Of a DNA stretch of 64,000 nucleotides, positions 25,988 to 33,762 are shown piece after piece (the first letter of the stretch is position 1; every line of letters starts with the position of its first letter). The stretch is from an uncultured Elusimicrobia bacterium (GTDB lineage Bacteria > Elusimicrobiota > Endomicrobiia > Endomicrobiales > CAIRNS01): contig CAIRNS010000007.1 in the NCBI GenBank assembly GCA_903880015.1, forward strand, positions 62,001 through 126,000, read 5' to 3'. The notes beneath the pieces are model-generated. The model was not told where the DNA came from. It did not search any database and saw nothing but the letters and a program-made list of their open reading frames with translations. Both the position numbers and the translations under genes were made by a program.

Positions 25988-26949
25988 CCCTATTCCCGAT
26001 AATCTGTATGTTGCGGAAGATGGTATGCGTCAGCATGATTGTTGTGTGCGCTCTTTCTATCCGTGCGGTCGCTGAAATGCCCATCCTTACGGATGTCCGT
26101 GCGGAGGGTATGGGAACCGCCTATACCGCTGTAGCGCATCAATCCACTGCGCTTGACTGGAATCCGGCCGGCTTGGGGGACATGCGCCGCTCGGATTTGA
26201 CCGCGCTGTTCTCTCAGGGGTTCGTGGATACGAAATTTACCAGTATTTCCTACGGTCGTCCCACTGATTTTGGCGGGTGGGCGCTCGGCTGGGGCCGTGT
26301 TTCCAACGAATTCGAAAAAACAAACGCCCAAGATGATTTTCTCGGGAACGGGGCCGTCAGCAATGATGTTGTTATGGCTGGCTTCGGGTATTATCGCTTG
26401 CCTGTTTCGCTGGGTCTGTCCGTCCGGTACTTTTCAGAAAAGATCGATCCGGTCCAGCTTTCCGGCTATGCGTTCGATGTCGGTGCTCTCTACGAGTACA
26501 AAAAACTTCGTCTCGGCTGGGCATGGAAAAATATTTTGTCCAATTCGCTGGAAGGAACGGGCATGGCGGGCGACAATGTCAGCGAAGTTATCCCGCCTCT
26601 CATGCGCGCCGGCGCTGCACTGACGCTTCCCCTTGATTTTGATATACAGTTTTTGAGCGGCGCATCGGTCGACCCGACGATAAACCCCGAAATATGGCAC
26701 TGTACGCTTATTACTGCCGCGGATGTTGAAATTCCGGTGTACCGCAACCAGTCCCTTGCCGTGAGCCCCGGACTTGAGGTGGGGGTAAACGATTTGATCG
26801 CTTTCCGCGCAGGACTCAAACAATGCAAAGATTTCAGCGTGGGGATGTCGATTAAGGCCTCCGCGGTGAGTTTTGACTATGCGTTTGTTTTTAACCCATC
26901 AATCACTAATACCCATATACTTTCATTGTCCATATACTTTGGCGCATAG
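25984..26949 (+). CDS. PorV/OMPP1-like outer-membrane beta-barrel protein, copy 1
   Basis: A 321-residue protein with a signal peptide and the start typical of PorV/UPF0164 barrels: DVRAEGMGTAYTAVAHQST, then ALDWNPAGLGDM. Alternating hydrophobic strands follow, to a C-terminal aromatic-ended strand (HILSLSIYFGA). In type IX secretion PorV carries cargo with a conserved C-terminal domain to the attachment complex. Here the gene overlaps by 4 bases a glycosidase that has such a domain. No other type IX component is visible, so the function may be a simpler export or anchoring step. ATG 26008 is an alternative start. Confidence 0.78.
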   Translation: MTLFPIICMLRKMVCVSMIVVCALSIRAVAEMPILTDVRAEGMGTAYTAVAHQSTALDWNPAGLGDMRRSDLTALFSQGFVDTKFTSISYGRPTDFGGWALGWGRVSNEFEKTNAQDDFLGNGAVSNDVVMAGFGYYRLPVSLGLSVRYFSEKIDPVQLSGYAFDVGALYEYKKLRLGWAWKNILSNSLEGTGMAGDNVSEVIPPLMRAGAALTLPLDFDIQFLSGASVDPTINPEIWHCTLITAADVEIPVYRNQSLAVSPGLEVGVNDLIAFRAGLKQCKDFSVGMSIKASAVSFDYAFVFNPSITNTHILSLSIYFGA

Positions 26950-27014
26950 TATTGCCCGTTCTGTTTTGCCGCGCGGCGCACGATTTCAGAATATACCGCC
27001 TCTCCAGCCATTCC

Positions 27015-27044
27015 TTGACATTTTCTTCCATTAAAAGGTATATT
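27015..27044 (+). promoter_or_regulatory. Sigma70-type promoter for the OmpA-family barrel gene (near-leaderless)
   Basis: TTGACA (27015-27020), an 18-base spacer and TATATT (27039-27044). Transcription would start near 27051, about 3 bases before ATG 27054, so the mRNA would be leaderless or nearly so. No ribosome-binding site is seen before the ATG. The short GCCGCGCGGC palindrome near 26971 has no T tract and is not called a terminator. Confidence 0.65.
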
Positions 27045-27053
27045 CTTTAATAC

Positions 27054-29699
27054 ATGTCTCCCAAAACATCTTCTTCCATAATGTTATTGCTTCTCCTTCT
27101 TCCGTTTTCGGCAGCTTTTGCGGCGGAAGATCTTATCGAAACAGGTTCAATCAAAGTCAGCCCCCGTCTCCAATTAGATTTTTTCCAGCATAAACTTACC
27201 GACAAGTGGACGCTTACCAAGACCGGCATTGATAATTTCTATGCGTATGCCGATACATCTACCGCCAGAACGCCGACGGAAACATTGACCGGCCAAACCT
27301 TCTATCTTGACCTCTCGCTCCGGCCGATAGATGCCCTCACCGGCACATTCGGATTTGAATATGTCAACAATTACGCCGATGCTTACTGGCGCCCGCATAA
27401 CCGTGAGCACCAGTATACCCTCAACGATCATAAGTTCGCCTGGAATACCGCCGATATTAATTACACGGCTGATTGGGCGAATCTGCGGTATGCCCGCGGC
27501 GTCGGTCGGTTGGATTGGTCGAACGAAGGCGATGTATTCGGCATTTTTTCTGAGACACTGATCCCCCAGATGTTCGAAGTGATTGCCAAAGGACCGGGGG
27601 GCAGGGTTCAGATGGTGTACGGGATGGACAATTCGTGGGAAAATAACGACTCGCATCCCCATATCGGAATTTACGGCAGTGTCCCCTACCTCAACTACAA
27701 TTTTAAACTCAACGGCGGCAGTTATCACCTTCTGTACAAGGACGAAAAGAGCATGTTCGATTCAACGGGGGAGCGCGTTTCGACCTATGAGCTTTCCGGT
27801 GCCTATGAAATGGGGGACAACCCTCTGCAGGTTGGCCTTTTGTATCGGCCGTTCCGTTTGGGATGGAACTACTCGTATCTTGCTGACGCGCCTGCCGGAG
27901 CGGGCGATGTCGGTTCCAGCTTTGTAAAGCATTCCGGCACGACGAATTCGGGGGACGCTTTCGGCGGCGGGGTGAAGTTCACTTACAAACAGTTTTCATT
28001 TCTTGACCAGATGTCTTTGAAGTACACCTATCAGGGGCTGGTTGCCGGCAATAAACAGCAAATGGGCACCGAGCTGGTTCGCAAACTTTCGCGCCCGCTG
28101 ACTGCAACATTTGATTACACCTACCGCAAGCCACTGCAGGGACCGATTCCCCTGATATACGAGGGCACGCCGGCTAACACCGGCCCGGCACTCTTTGAGC
28201 CGCGCGGCCCGGACAGTCCGTTCTGGGTGCAGTGGGACAACCGCGAAGCCAGCATTATTTCGTTTCTGTGCACCTTTGACCCGACGCCGTCCACCTGGTT
28301 CTACCGGTATCAGCCGAACGTTCCCGAAGAGTGGAATCTTAATCCTGATGAGAACGCCCGTATTTCTTTCGCAACGCGCTATACGCTTACGCGGTACTTT
28401 ACCGGAACCGACCGGCTGGTGTATTGGAACGCTTTTGCAGAGCCCGCCTGGGAAGGGTATGGGGCGACCGGCGCATGGGCGACGAATGATTATATCGGCG
28501 CGTTCAATCTTCTCAGCGTGCTTAATTTTCCCGAATCGAAACTACGGTTCATCTTCGATCTTGAACTGGGGCAATCTCTTGCCACTGCCAGCGCCTCATA
28601 TACATTGTCAACCTTAGGGGCAAAGCCGATAACGGATTATGTGATTACCGGGTTGACGATGGTCAGTAATCCTTACGAGGTTTCTTTTAAATATTTTAAG
28701 GATTACTGGGGTCCGGAATATTGGCATCAGACATTCGGGGAAGCGGTTGACAATGTGTATAAGGCGAAAGTGAGCAGAAAATTCGGCAGAAATGTCACCG
28801 CGGGTATTGACTATACCGGCGTCCGCGAACGCGATAAAAAATATGTGGCACCCGAGCTGGGTGACTATGATGAGTATCATTGTTTTGTGTCGATTTCTTT
28901 CGGGCCGATCGTCGGTCGTTTTGGCTCGCAATGGGAAGCGGCTGCTGATGAGCCGGCAGCGGACATTACGCCTCCGTTCGTCGCACTTACTGTTACGCCG
29001 AGAATATTTACGACCGGCGGCGATGGGCCGGACTCTTCGTGCCGTATTGAGCCCCGCGCGTCCGACTTGAATGGCGTTGCTCAATGGGAAATAACCATCA
29101 CGGGCGCCAACGGCAGGGTGGTAAAGGTCTTTGAAGGCAAGGGTCAGCCGCCGGACACTGTTGTCTGGGACGGCAACGATGATGTGTACGCCATGCCGGT
29201 CCACAGCGGGATATACGCCGTTGTCCTTTCCGCGAAAGACAGCGTGGGGAACACCGCTCTCACCCAGCCGATAGATGTGGAAGTAAAAACGATGCCGAAA
29301 GTCATCATCAAGGAAGTCCCCAAAGAAGTTAAGGTCACGGAAATATCCCGGGGGCTGATCGTTTCTCTGGCGTCGAATGTTTTGTTCGATGTCGGTAAAT
29401 ATCAGTTGAAACCGGCTGCCAGTAAAGCAATGCAGGAAGTGGTCAAGATACTTTCGGCATACCCTGAAAACAACATAGTCATTGAAGGACATACCGACAG
29501 TTCCGGCGACGCCGTCATGAATAAAAAGCTTTCTGAAGCACGGGCGCGGAGCGTGGCAAATTATCTTATCGCGGCGGGCGTTGCCAAAGAACGGATTACG
29601 ACTGCCGGATTTGGAAAAACAAAACCGGCTGCTTCCAATGCAACGGTGAAAGGCCGGGCTGCCAATCGTCGGGTGGAGGTGATAATTCTCAAGAAGTAG
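27054..29699 (+). CDS. Large outer-membrane barrel protein with OmpA peptidoglycan-binding domain
   Basis: An 881-residue protein: signal peptide (LLLLLLPFSAAFAAED), a region of aromatic-rich alternating beta strands (about residues 30-620), an Ig/FlgD-like domain (about 640-765, with VVWDGNDDVYAMPVHSGIYAV) and a complete OmpA C-terminal domain (about 770-881, with SNVLFDVGKYQLKP, VIEGHTDSSGD, KLSEARARSVANYL and GFGKTKPAASN). The OmpA domain binds peptidoglycan and ties the outer membrane to the wall. The barrel is too large for OmpA itself and may be a porin or glycan channel serving the neighbouring secreted glycosidases. It has its own promoter. Confidence 0.85.
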   Translation: MSPKTSSSIMLLLLLLPFSAAFAAEDLIETGSIKVSPRLQLDFFQHKLTDKWTLTKTGIDNFYAYADTSTARTPTETLTGQTFYLDLSLRPIDALTGTFGFEYVNNYADAYWRPHNREHQYTLNDHKFAWNTADINYTADWANLRYARGVGRLDWSNEGDVFGIFSETLIPQMFEVIAKGPGGRVQMVYGMDNSWENNDSHPHIGIYGSVPYLNYNFKLNGGSYHLLYKDEKSMFDSTGERVSTYELSGAYEMGDNPLQVGLLYRPFRLGWNYSYLADAPAGAGDVGSSFVKHSGTTNSGDAFGGGVKFTYKQFSFLDQMSLKYTYQGLVAGNKQQMGTELVRKLSRPLTATFDYTYRKPLQGPIPLIYEGTPANTGPALFEPRGPDSPFWVQWDNREASIISFLCTFDPTPSTWFYRYQPNVPEEWNLNPDENARISFATRYTLTRYFTGTDRLVYWNAFAEPAWEGYGATGAWATNDYIGAFNLLSVLNFPESKLRFIFDLELGQSLATASASYTLSTLGAKPITDYVITGLTMVSNPYEVSFKYFKDYWGPEYWHQTFGEAVDNVYKAKVSRKFGRNVTAGIDYTGVRERDKKYVAPELGDYDEYHCFVSISFGPIVGRFGSQWEAAADEPAADITPPFVALTVTPRIFTTGGDGPDSSCRIEPRASDLNGVAQWEITITGANGRVVKVFEGKGQPPDTVVWDGNDDVYAMPVHSGIYAVVLSAKDSVGNTALTQPIDVEVKTMPKVIIKEVPKEVKVTEISRGLIVSLASNVLFDVGKYQLKPAASKAMQEVVKILSAYPENNIVIEGHTDSSGDAVMNKKLSEARARSVANYLIAAGVAKERITTAGFGKTKPAASNATVKGRAANRRVEVIILKK

Positions 29700-29861
29700 G
29701 GGGGGTAATAAATCAATTTATACTACATTGGTTTCGCAGATACCCCATCAGATTCAAAAGGGTGAAAAAACAATTTTTCAAATATTTTTTATCTGTTTTT
29801 CTTCTTTTTCTCAACTTGCGCATATCAGTTTTGAAGTAACTACTCGTGAAAGGGGTATACA

Positions 29862-30506
29862 ATGAAGAAAGTGTTGGCAGCAGCAGTGGCGGTATTGATG
29901 GCGGCGGGAATTGCGGGAGCAGCGCCGAAAAAAGCAGTCGTGGCAAGCGATGCAGGGACAGTCGTTAAAAAAGAGGCCGCAAAAAAGAGCGGATTCTTTT
30001 TCGGTTTGTATTCCGACCAGGGGTCCCGTGACGACCATTTTGCACCTTCAGGGTGGATGGGCGACTACGGTGATCTGAAAATCAATCCCGGCTGTGCAGA
30101 GAACCCGCATAACGGGAAGTATTGCTTCAAGGTTACCTACAGCGCCAGAGCGACCCAGAACGCGGGTTGGGCAGGCATTTACTGGCAGCAGCCGGCAAAC
30201 AATTGGGGCGACAAAAAGGGCGGCTACAATTTGACCGGAGCCACGAAGCTTACTTTCTGGGCGCGGGGCGACAAGGGTGGCGAAAAAATGGCTGAGTTCA
30301 AAGTCGGCGGTATAACCGGTGAATATCCGGATTCCGACTCAAACACCCTCGGACCGGTTGAATTGACCAAAGCATGGACGCAGTACACCATCGAACTCAA
30401 AGACAAAGATCTTTCAAACATCATCGGCGGGTTCTGCTGGTCAGCATCCAAAGATGACAATCCCAACGGATTTATCATTTATCTCGACGATATTCAGTTC
30501 GAATAA
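29862..30506 (+). CDS. Secreted carbohydrate-binding-like protein 1
   Basis: A 214-residue protein with a signal peptide (KKVLAAAVAVLMAAGIAGAA) and one beta-sandwich domain: APSGWMGDYGDL, GWAGIYWQQPANNWGDKKGG, LTFWARGDKGGE and a final YLDDIQFE strand. This pattern of single-domain jelly rolls ending in a conserved D-x-I-x-F/Y strand resembles CBM11/CBM-like sugar-binding modules. It is the first of four related genes to 33421. AAAGGGG precedes the ATG. The 162-base gap upstream is AT-rich and probably holds a promoter, but no clear -35/-10 pair stands out. Confidence 0.7.
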   Translation: MKKVLAAAVAVLMAAGIAGAAPKKAVVASDAGTVVKKEAAKKSGFFFGLYSDQGSRDDHFAPSGWMGDYGDLKINPGCAENPHNGKYCFKVTYSARATQNAGWAGIYWQQPANNWGDKKGGYNLTGATKLTFWARGDKGGEKMAEFKVGGITGEYPDSDSNTLGPVELTKAWTQYTIELKDKDLSNIIGGFCWSASKDDNPNGFIIYLDDIQFE

Positions 30507-30521
30507 AAGACAACTATCATC

Positions 30522-30549
30522 ATGCGGGATGGGGCGACCCATCTCGCAT
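30522..30549 (+). promoter_or_regulatory. Intercistronic stem-loop
   Basis: ATGCGGGATGGG (30522-30533) pairs with CCCATCTCGCAT (30538-30549), 11 of 12 bases, around GCGA. No T tract follows, so it is more likely an mRNA-stability or partial-termination element that lowers expression of the downstream paralogue. The in-frame ATG at 30522 lies in this stem and is not taken as a start. Confidence 0.6.
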
Positions 30550-30560
30550 GGTATAGCATA

Positions 30561-31280
30561 ATGAAACTAAATGTCAGTTCTTTCTGTTTTCTGGTGGTAG
30601 TGGCGGCAGGGGCGAGTTATAGCCCTATTTTTGCCGTTGATACCGCTGTCTCTGTTATGGAGCGTGTCGTCAAAAGCACTGCTGCCGTTTCGGTTCCTGT
30701 TTCATCGGGGACGACATCTCTGCCACTATCAGTCATTAAGTCGACCGCTGTGGCAGTGATTGCTGCGCCGGCGTATAAGCCATTTTATGTCTACAGCGAC
30801 GAGAAAACACAGAACCACTATTATCCCTCGGGATGGATGGGCGATACGCAGGATTTGAAATTATCCGGCGCGTATCAAAATGACCCTCGTCTGGGGAAAA
30901 CATGTTTACGCATAACCTATCTTGCCAAAGGGCCCAAAGAGTGGGCCGGCATTTATTGGCAGAATCCGCCCAACAATTGGGGGACGGCAAAAGGCGGCTA
31001 TAACCTGCGCGGTGCATCGTTTGTGACTTTTTGGGCCAAAGGTCAGAATGGCGGCGAGCGGATAAATGAAGTTAAAATTGGCGGGCTTACGGGGAAATAT
31101 CCCGATTCCGATGTCGCTTGGATGGGGCCTATCTCCCTGCAAAATGAATGGACGCAATACCGCCTCAAACTGGCAAAAAAAGATTTGAGTTATATTGTCG
31201 GCGGATTTTGTTTCACGCTGTCGCGCAGCGACAATCCGCACGGATGTACTTTTTATGTAACGGAAATACGCTATGAATAA
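30561..31280 (+). CDS. Secreted carbohydrate-binding-like protein 2
   Basis: A paralogue of the gene at 29862: signal peptide from ATG 30561 (NVSSFCFLVVVAAGASYSPIFA), a Val/Ser/Thr-rich spacer, then the same domain (YPSGWMGDTQDL, WAGIYWQNPPNNWG, FVTFWAKGQNGGE, FYVTEIRYE). The conserved WAGIYWQ and NNW residues are likely glycan-contacting aromatics by analogy with CBM families. Its stop lies inside the start of the following lipoprotein gene. Confidence 0.7.
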   Translation: MKLNVSSFCFLVVVAAGASYSPIFAVDTAVSVMERVVKSTAAVSVPVSSGTTSLPLSVIKSTAVAVIAAPAYKPFYVYSDEKTQNHYYPSGWMGDTQDLKLSGAYQNDPRLGKTCLRITYLAKGPKEWAGIYWQNPPNNWGTAKGGYNLRGASFVTFWAKGQNGGERINEVKIGGLTGKYPDSDVAWMGPISLQNEWTQYRLKLAKKDLSYIVGGFCFTLSRSDNPHGCTFYVTEIRYE

Positions 31281-31971
31281 CGGGATAATCAATAAAATCA
31301 TTTTGGTTGGTGTACTCCTGGCGATTGCGTCTGGGTGTGAGCATAACCCTTTAGGTAAATTGATAGACCCGACCACTTCAAATACCACCAACGCTTCCAG
31401 CGGCACCTGGGTTATTTTTGGCGATGAATTGCGCACCAACGGCGCAATCCAGTTTCTCACTACCGCTGAGGGGCAGTCGCTGGATTTCACTTGTACGGAC
31501 CGCCCGTACGCCGGAATGAAATGCATGAAATATTCATGGGACGGCAGTGCTGTCACCCCGTATGATACCGGCGTTAAAGAAACCGATTGGGTCGGCTTCA
31601 TGCTGATTGCCGCGCCAACCATCGCGCAGCATGACACCTTTACCAAAGACCTTACCGCCGCTGGATATACGAAAATCTCCTTTTATGTCCGTGGCGATCT
31701 GAGCAAGAATGTATATCTGCGTTTGGAAAGCAATAACGGTACCTATCAAACGCCGTCCGGCAATAATGCATGGATAAACAATACGACCGACCGGAAAATA
31801 ACTTCTGACTGGCAGCATTTTGAGTTCACTCTCAGCGGCTCGGTGACCACGGTTAAGGACCTTGTCCGTATTGTCCTTCGTTACGACGAAGACGGCGACC
31901 CGGACATCGCCAACACCGGCACCAGCAACGGTGGCACCGTATTTTTAGACAACATCGAATATCTGCGGTAA
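31273..31971 (+). CDS. Lipoprotein with carbohydrate-binding-like domain
   Basis: The N-terminus ends in a lipobox (LAIASGC), so the mature protein should be lipid-anchored. The remaining 200 residues form a more divergent version of the same beta sandwich (GMKCMKYSWDG, WVGFMLIAAP, ISFYVRGDL, ending GGTVFLDNIEYLR). It overlaps the upstream gene by 8 bases. It probably holds a glycan at the cell surface or periplasmic face for the neighbouring enzymes (inference). Confidence 0.7.
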   Translation: MNNGIINKIILVGVLLAIASGCEHNPLGKLIDPTTSNTTNASSGTWVIFGDELRTNGAIQFLTTAEGQSLDFTCTDRPYAGMKCMKYSWDGSAVTPYDTGVKETDWVGFMLIAAPTIAQHDTFTKDLTAAGYTKISFYVRGDLSKNVYLRLESNNGTYQTPSGNNAWINNTTDRKITSDWQHFEFTLSGSVTTVKDLVRIVLRYDEDGDPDIANTGTSNGGTVFLDNIEYLR

Positions 31972-32036
31972 CGAAGTTCGCCCCTGCGATTGTCGACGAC
32001 GGAACAATAGATAGAATGTATGGGTGGAAATGGTCT

Positions 32037-32534
32037 ATGATTAAACGCACGATACTTTTTGTTATTGGAATTATTTTTATGGTTTCGGCCTCGGGGTTTT
32101 GTGGGTCCGTGGACTTGGATTTCCGTCTGCATAGGTCGGGGAACGCGGCTCTGCGTTCCGCTCTGTTGCCGGGTTGGGGGCAATTCTTCAATCGCCAATC
32201 GTTCAAAGGGGAAGTTCTCGGGACGATATTCTTTGCATCGCTGGGCGGATATCTGTATTTTACCGGCGTTGCCAATAAAGATTACCGCGATTATGAAACT
32301 AAGGGATTGCGCAGTGATTCCCTGTACTCTGATTACGAAACGCATCAACGCCAGGCGAGCTTCGCCGTTGGGCTCGCCGCTGGTACGTGGGTAATCAGCG
32401 TTGTCGACGCGTACATTTTTGGTACCCCTCGCCGAGCTGCCGATGACCAGCAACTGTCATCTCGTGCACCGGGGCTTCAATGGGCATGTAATCCTGATGG
32501 GGCATCCTTGCAACGGAAATGGTATTTCCAATGA
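32037..32534 (+). CDS. DUF5683-like small membrane protein
   Basis: About 165 residues with a signal-like N-terminus, a conserved ALRSALLPGWGQFFNRQSFKG segment, and two hydrophobic helices (GTIFFASLGGYLYFTG and GLAAGTWVISVVDAYIF). The LPGWGQ motif is typical of DUF5683-type proteins of unknown function. ATG 32037 is preferred to 32016 because the signal starts there. It ends in an ATGA overlap with the next lipoprotein gene. Confidence 0.65.
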   Translation: MIKRTILFVIGIIFMVSASGFCGSVDLDFRLHRSGNAALRSALLPGWGQFFNRQSFKGEVLGTIFFASLGGYLYFTGVANKDYRDYETKGLRSDSLYSDYETHQRQASFAVGLAAGTWVISVVDAYIFGTPRRAADDQQLSSRAPGLQWACNPDGASLQRKWYFQ

Positions 32535-33421
32535 AAAACATCTTTGCAGCATTCTTATGTTGTCTGATGTTGACTGGCTGTGATACCGCTAAAAAAGACC
32601 GCCTGTCGGCCGATACTCTGAGCATAGCGCTTGACCCGACCGTTGTCAGCACGATGGTTTTCAGCTCAACAATGACCGTGAAAGCCATCTGCAGCAGTGC
32701 CAAGTCATCTGATGTCGATGTTTCCCCGTCGTGGTCCATCGAAAATAATCTTGGTTCATTTAAACCCACTCAGGGAAAAACAACCACATTTACCGCAGGT
32801 ACAACCGCCGGAACCGGCAAAATATACGCAACCGCCGGTTCAGTTCGTAGTACCGGCCTTTCAGTAACTGTCGCAGCAACCGGAGGCGGCGGTGGTGGTA
32901 CGCTGAAATATGTGTTAATTGCAGACAACGAGGCCTCTTCTTCGCTTGACACATCAGGAGGGGCTGTCAATTTCCACTTTTTTGATACCGATAATGCTGC
33001 TCCGTGGCAGATTGCGACCGCAGATGCGACACCGGGATGCTCAGTTGATGCAGTGAAATGCACGAAAGTGGATTATACAAACAGCGTCGGCGGATGGGGT
33101 GGCTTTTATTTGCAATTCACTGCTGCAAAGGATTTGAGCGCATATTCAAAATTATGTTTATATATCAAGGGAGCTGTTGGCGGAGAAAAACTTAAATTGG
33201 GCATGGTTGATTCTAACGATCCACCGGGAAGCGCTTTGTCAAAAGTTAATTTGGCGAGTTATATCACTATTTCGACTTCATGGCAACGCGTGGAAATACC
33301 GTTTACTGATTTTACTATTTTAGATAAAACTATTGTAACTCAACCTTTCATTATCGCTTTTGAAGATGCCTATACCGCAGCCAATGCGACAGTGTACATC
33401 GATTACATCGGTTTTGAATAA
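32531..33421 (+). CDS. Lipoprotein with Ig-like and carbohydrate-binding-like domains
   Basis: Lipobox LMLTGC near residue 18, then a bacterial Ig-like domain (about 25-115, ending in a Gly-rich linker) and a C-terminal beta sandwich (FFDTDNAAPWQIA, GGFYLQFTAAKDL, LCLYIKGAVGGEKLKLG, YIDYIGFE) of the same class as the three preceding proteins. The C-terminal domain has become more AT-rich at DNA level than the first half. It is the last gene of the cluster; repeats follow. Confidence 0.72.
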   Translation: MKNIFAAFLCCLMLTGCDTAKKDRLSADTLSIALDPTVVSTMVFSSTMTVKAICSSAKSSDVDVSPSWSIENNLGSFKPTQGKTTTFTAGTTAGTGKIYATAGSVRSTGLSVTVAATGGGGGGTLKYVLIADNEASSSLDTSGGAVNFHFFDTDNAAPWQIATADATPGCSVDAVKCTKVDYTNSVGGWGGFYLQFTAAKDLSAYSKLCLYIKGAVGGEKLKLGMVDSNDPPGSALSKVNLASYITISTSWQRVEIPFTDFTILDKTIVTQPFIIAFEDAYTAANATVYIDYIGFE

Positions 33422-33480
33422 TACCTAATCCCCTATTCCCGGCATAGAACGGTCATCGTTAATCATATTTGTCCCATTGC

Positions 33481-33652
33481 TTGTCACTCCCGAGAGTGTA
33501 ATCGGGGTCCTCTCGATTGTCATTCCCGAGGTAGTCATCGGGAATATGGTTTCGGTCGGTTGCATACACCATATCCCCGATAACACAACTCGGGGATGAC
33601 AGTCCTTTGGGTTTTCGTGGATGACAGTCTTATGGTTGATCGGGGATGACAG
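33481..33652. repeat. Dispersed repeat family A, compound cluster
   Basis: The 341-base gap 33422-33762 holds two left arms (TTGTCACTCCCGAG at 33481, TTGTCATTCCCGAG at 33517), a central ATCGGGAATATGG / CCATATCCCCGAT pair and three right arms ending GATGACAG (near 33602, 33627 and 33652). It is a nested or tandem version of the palindrome at 17250, likely a REP/MITE-like element with repeated insertion or duplication. No gene is seen in the gap. Confidence 0.75.
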
Positions 33653-33707
33653 ATCTGTGGTTTTCAATAAACCATTGAAAATTGCCTTAAACTTATAAAA
33701 ATAACTA

Positions 33708-33736
33708 TTGCGAAATTAATGTCTATACACTATACT
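33708..33736 (+). promoter_or_regulatory. Sigma70-type promoter for the (alpha/alpha)-barrel gene
   Basis: TTGCGA (33708-33713), a 17-base spacer and TATACT (33731-33736), with AAGGAG at 33746-33751 and GTG start at 33763. Spacing of all parts is normal. Confidence 0.6.
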
Positions 33737-33762
33737 TGTGTTGACAAGGAGCTTTTACAATA

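Noticed and set aside
28614-29492. Antisense open frame of 292 codons opposite the OmpA-domain gene
   Set aside because: The + strand has an intact OmpA C-terminal domain here. The antisense translation is low-complexity Arg/His-rich and has no start signals.
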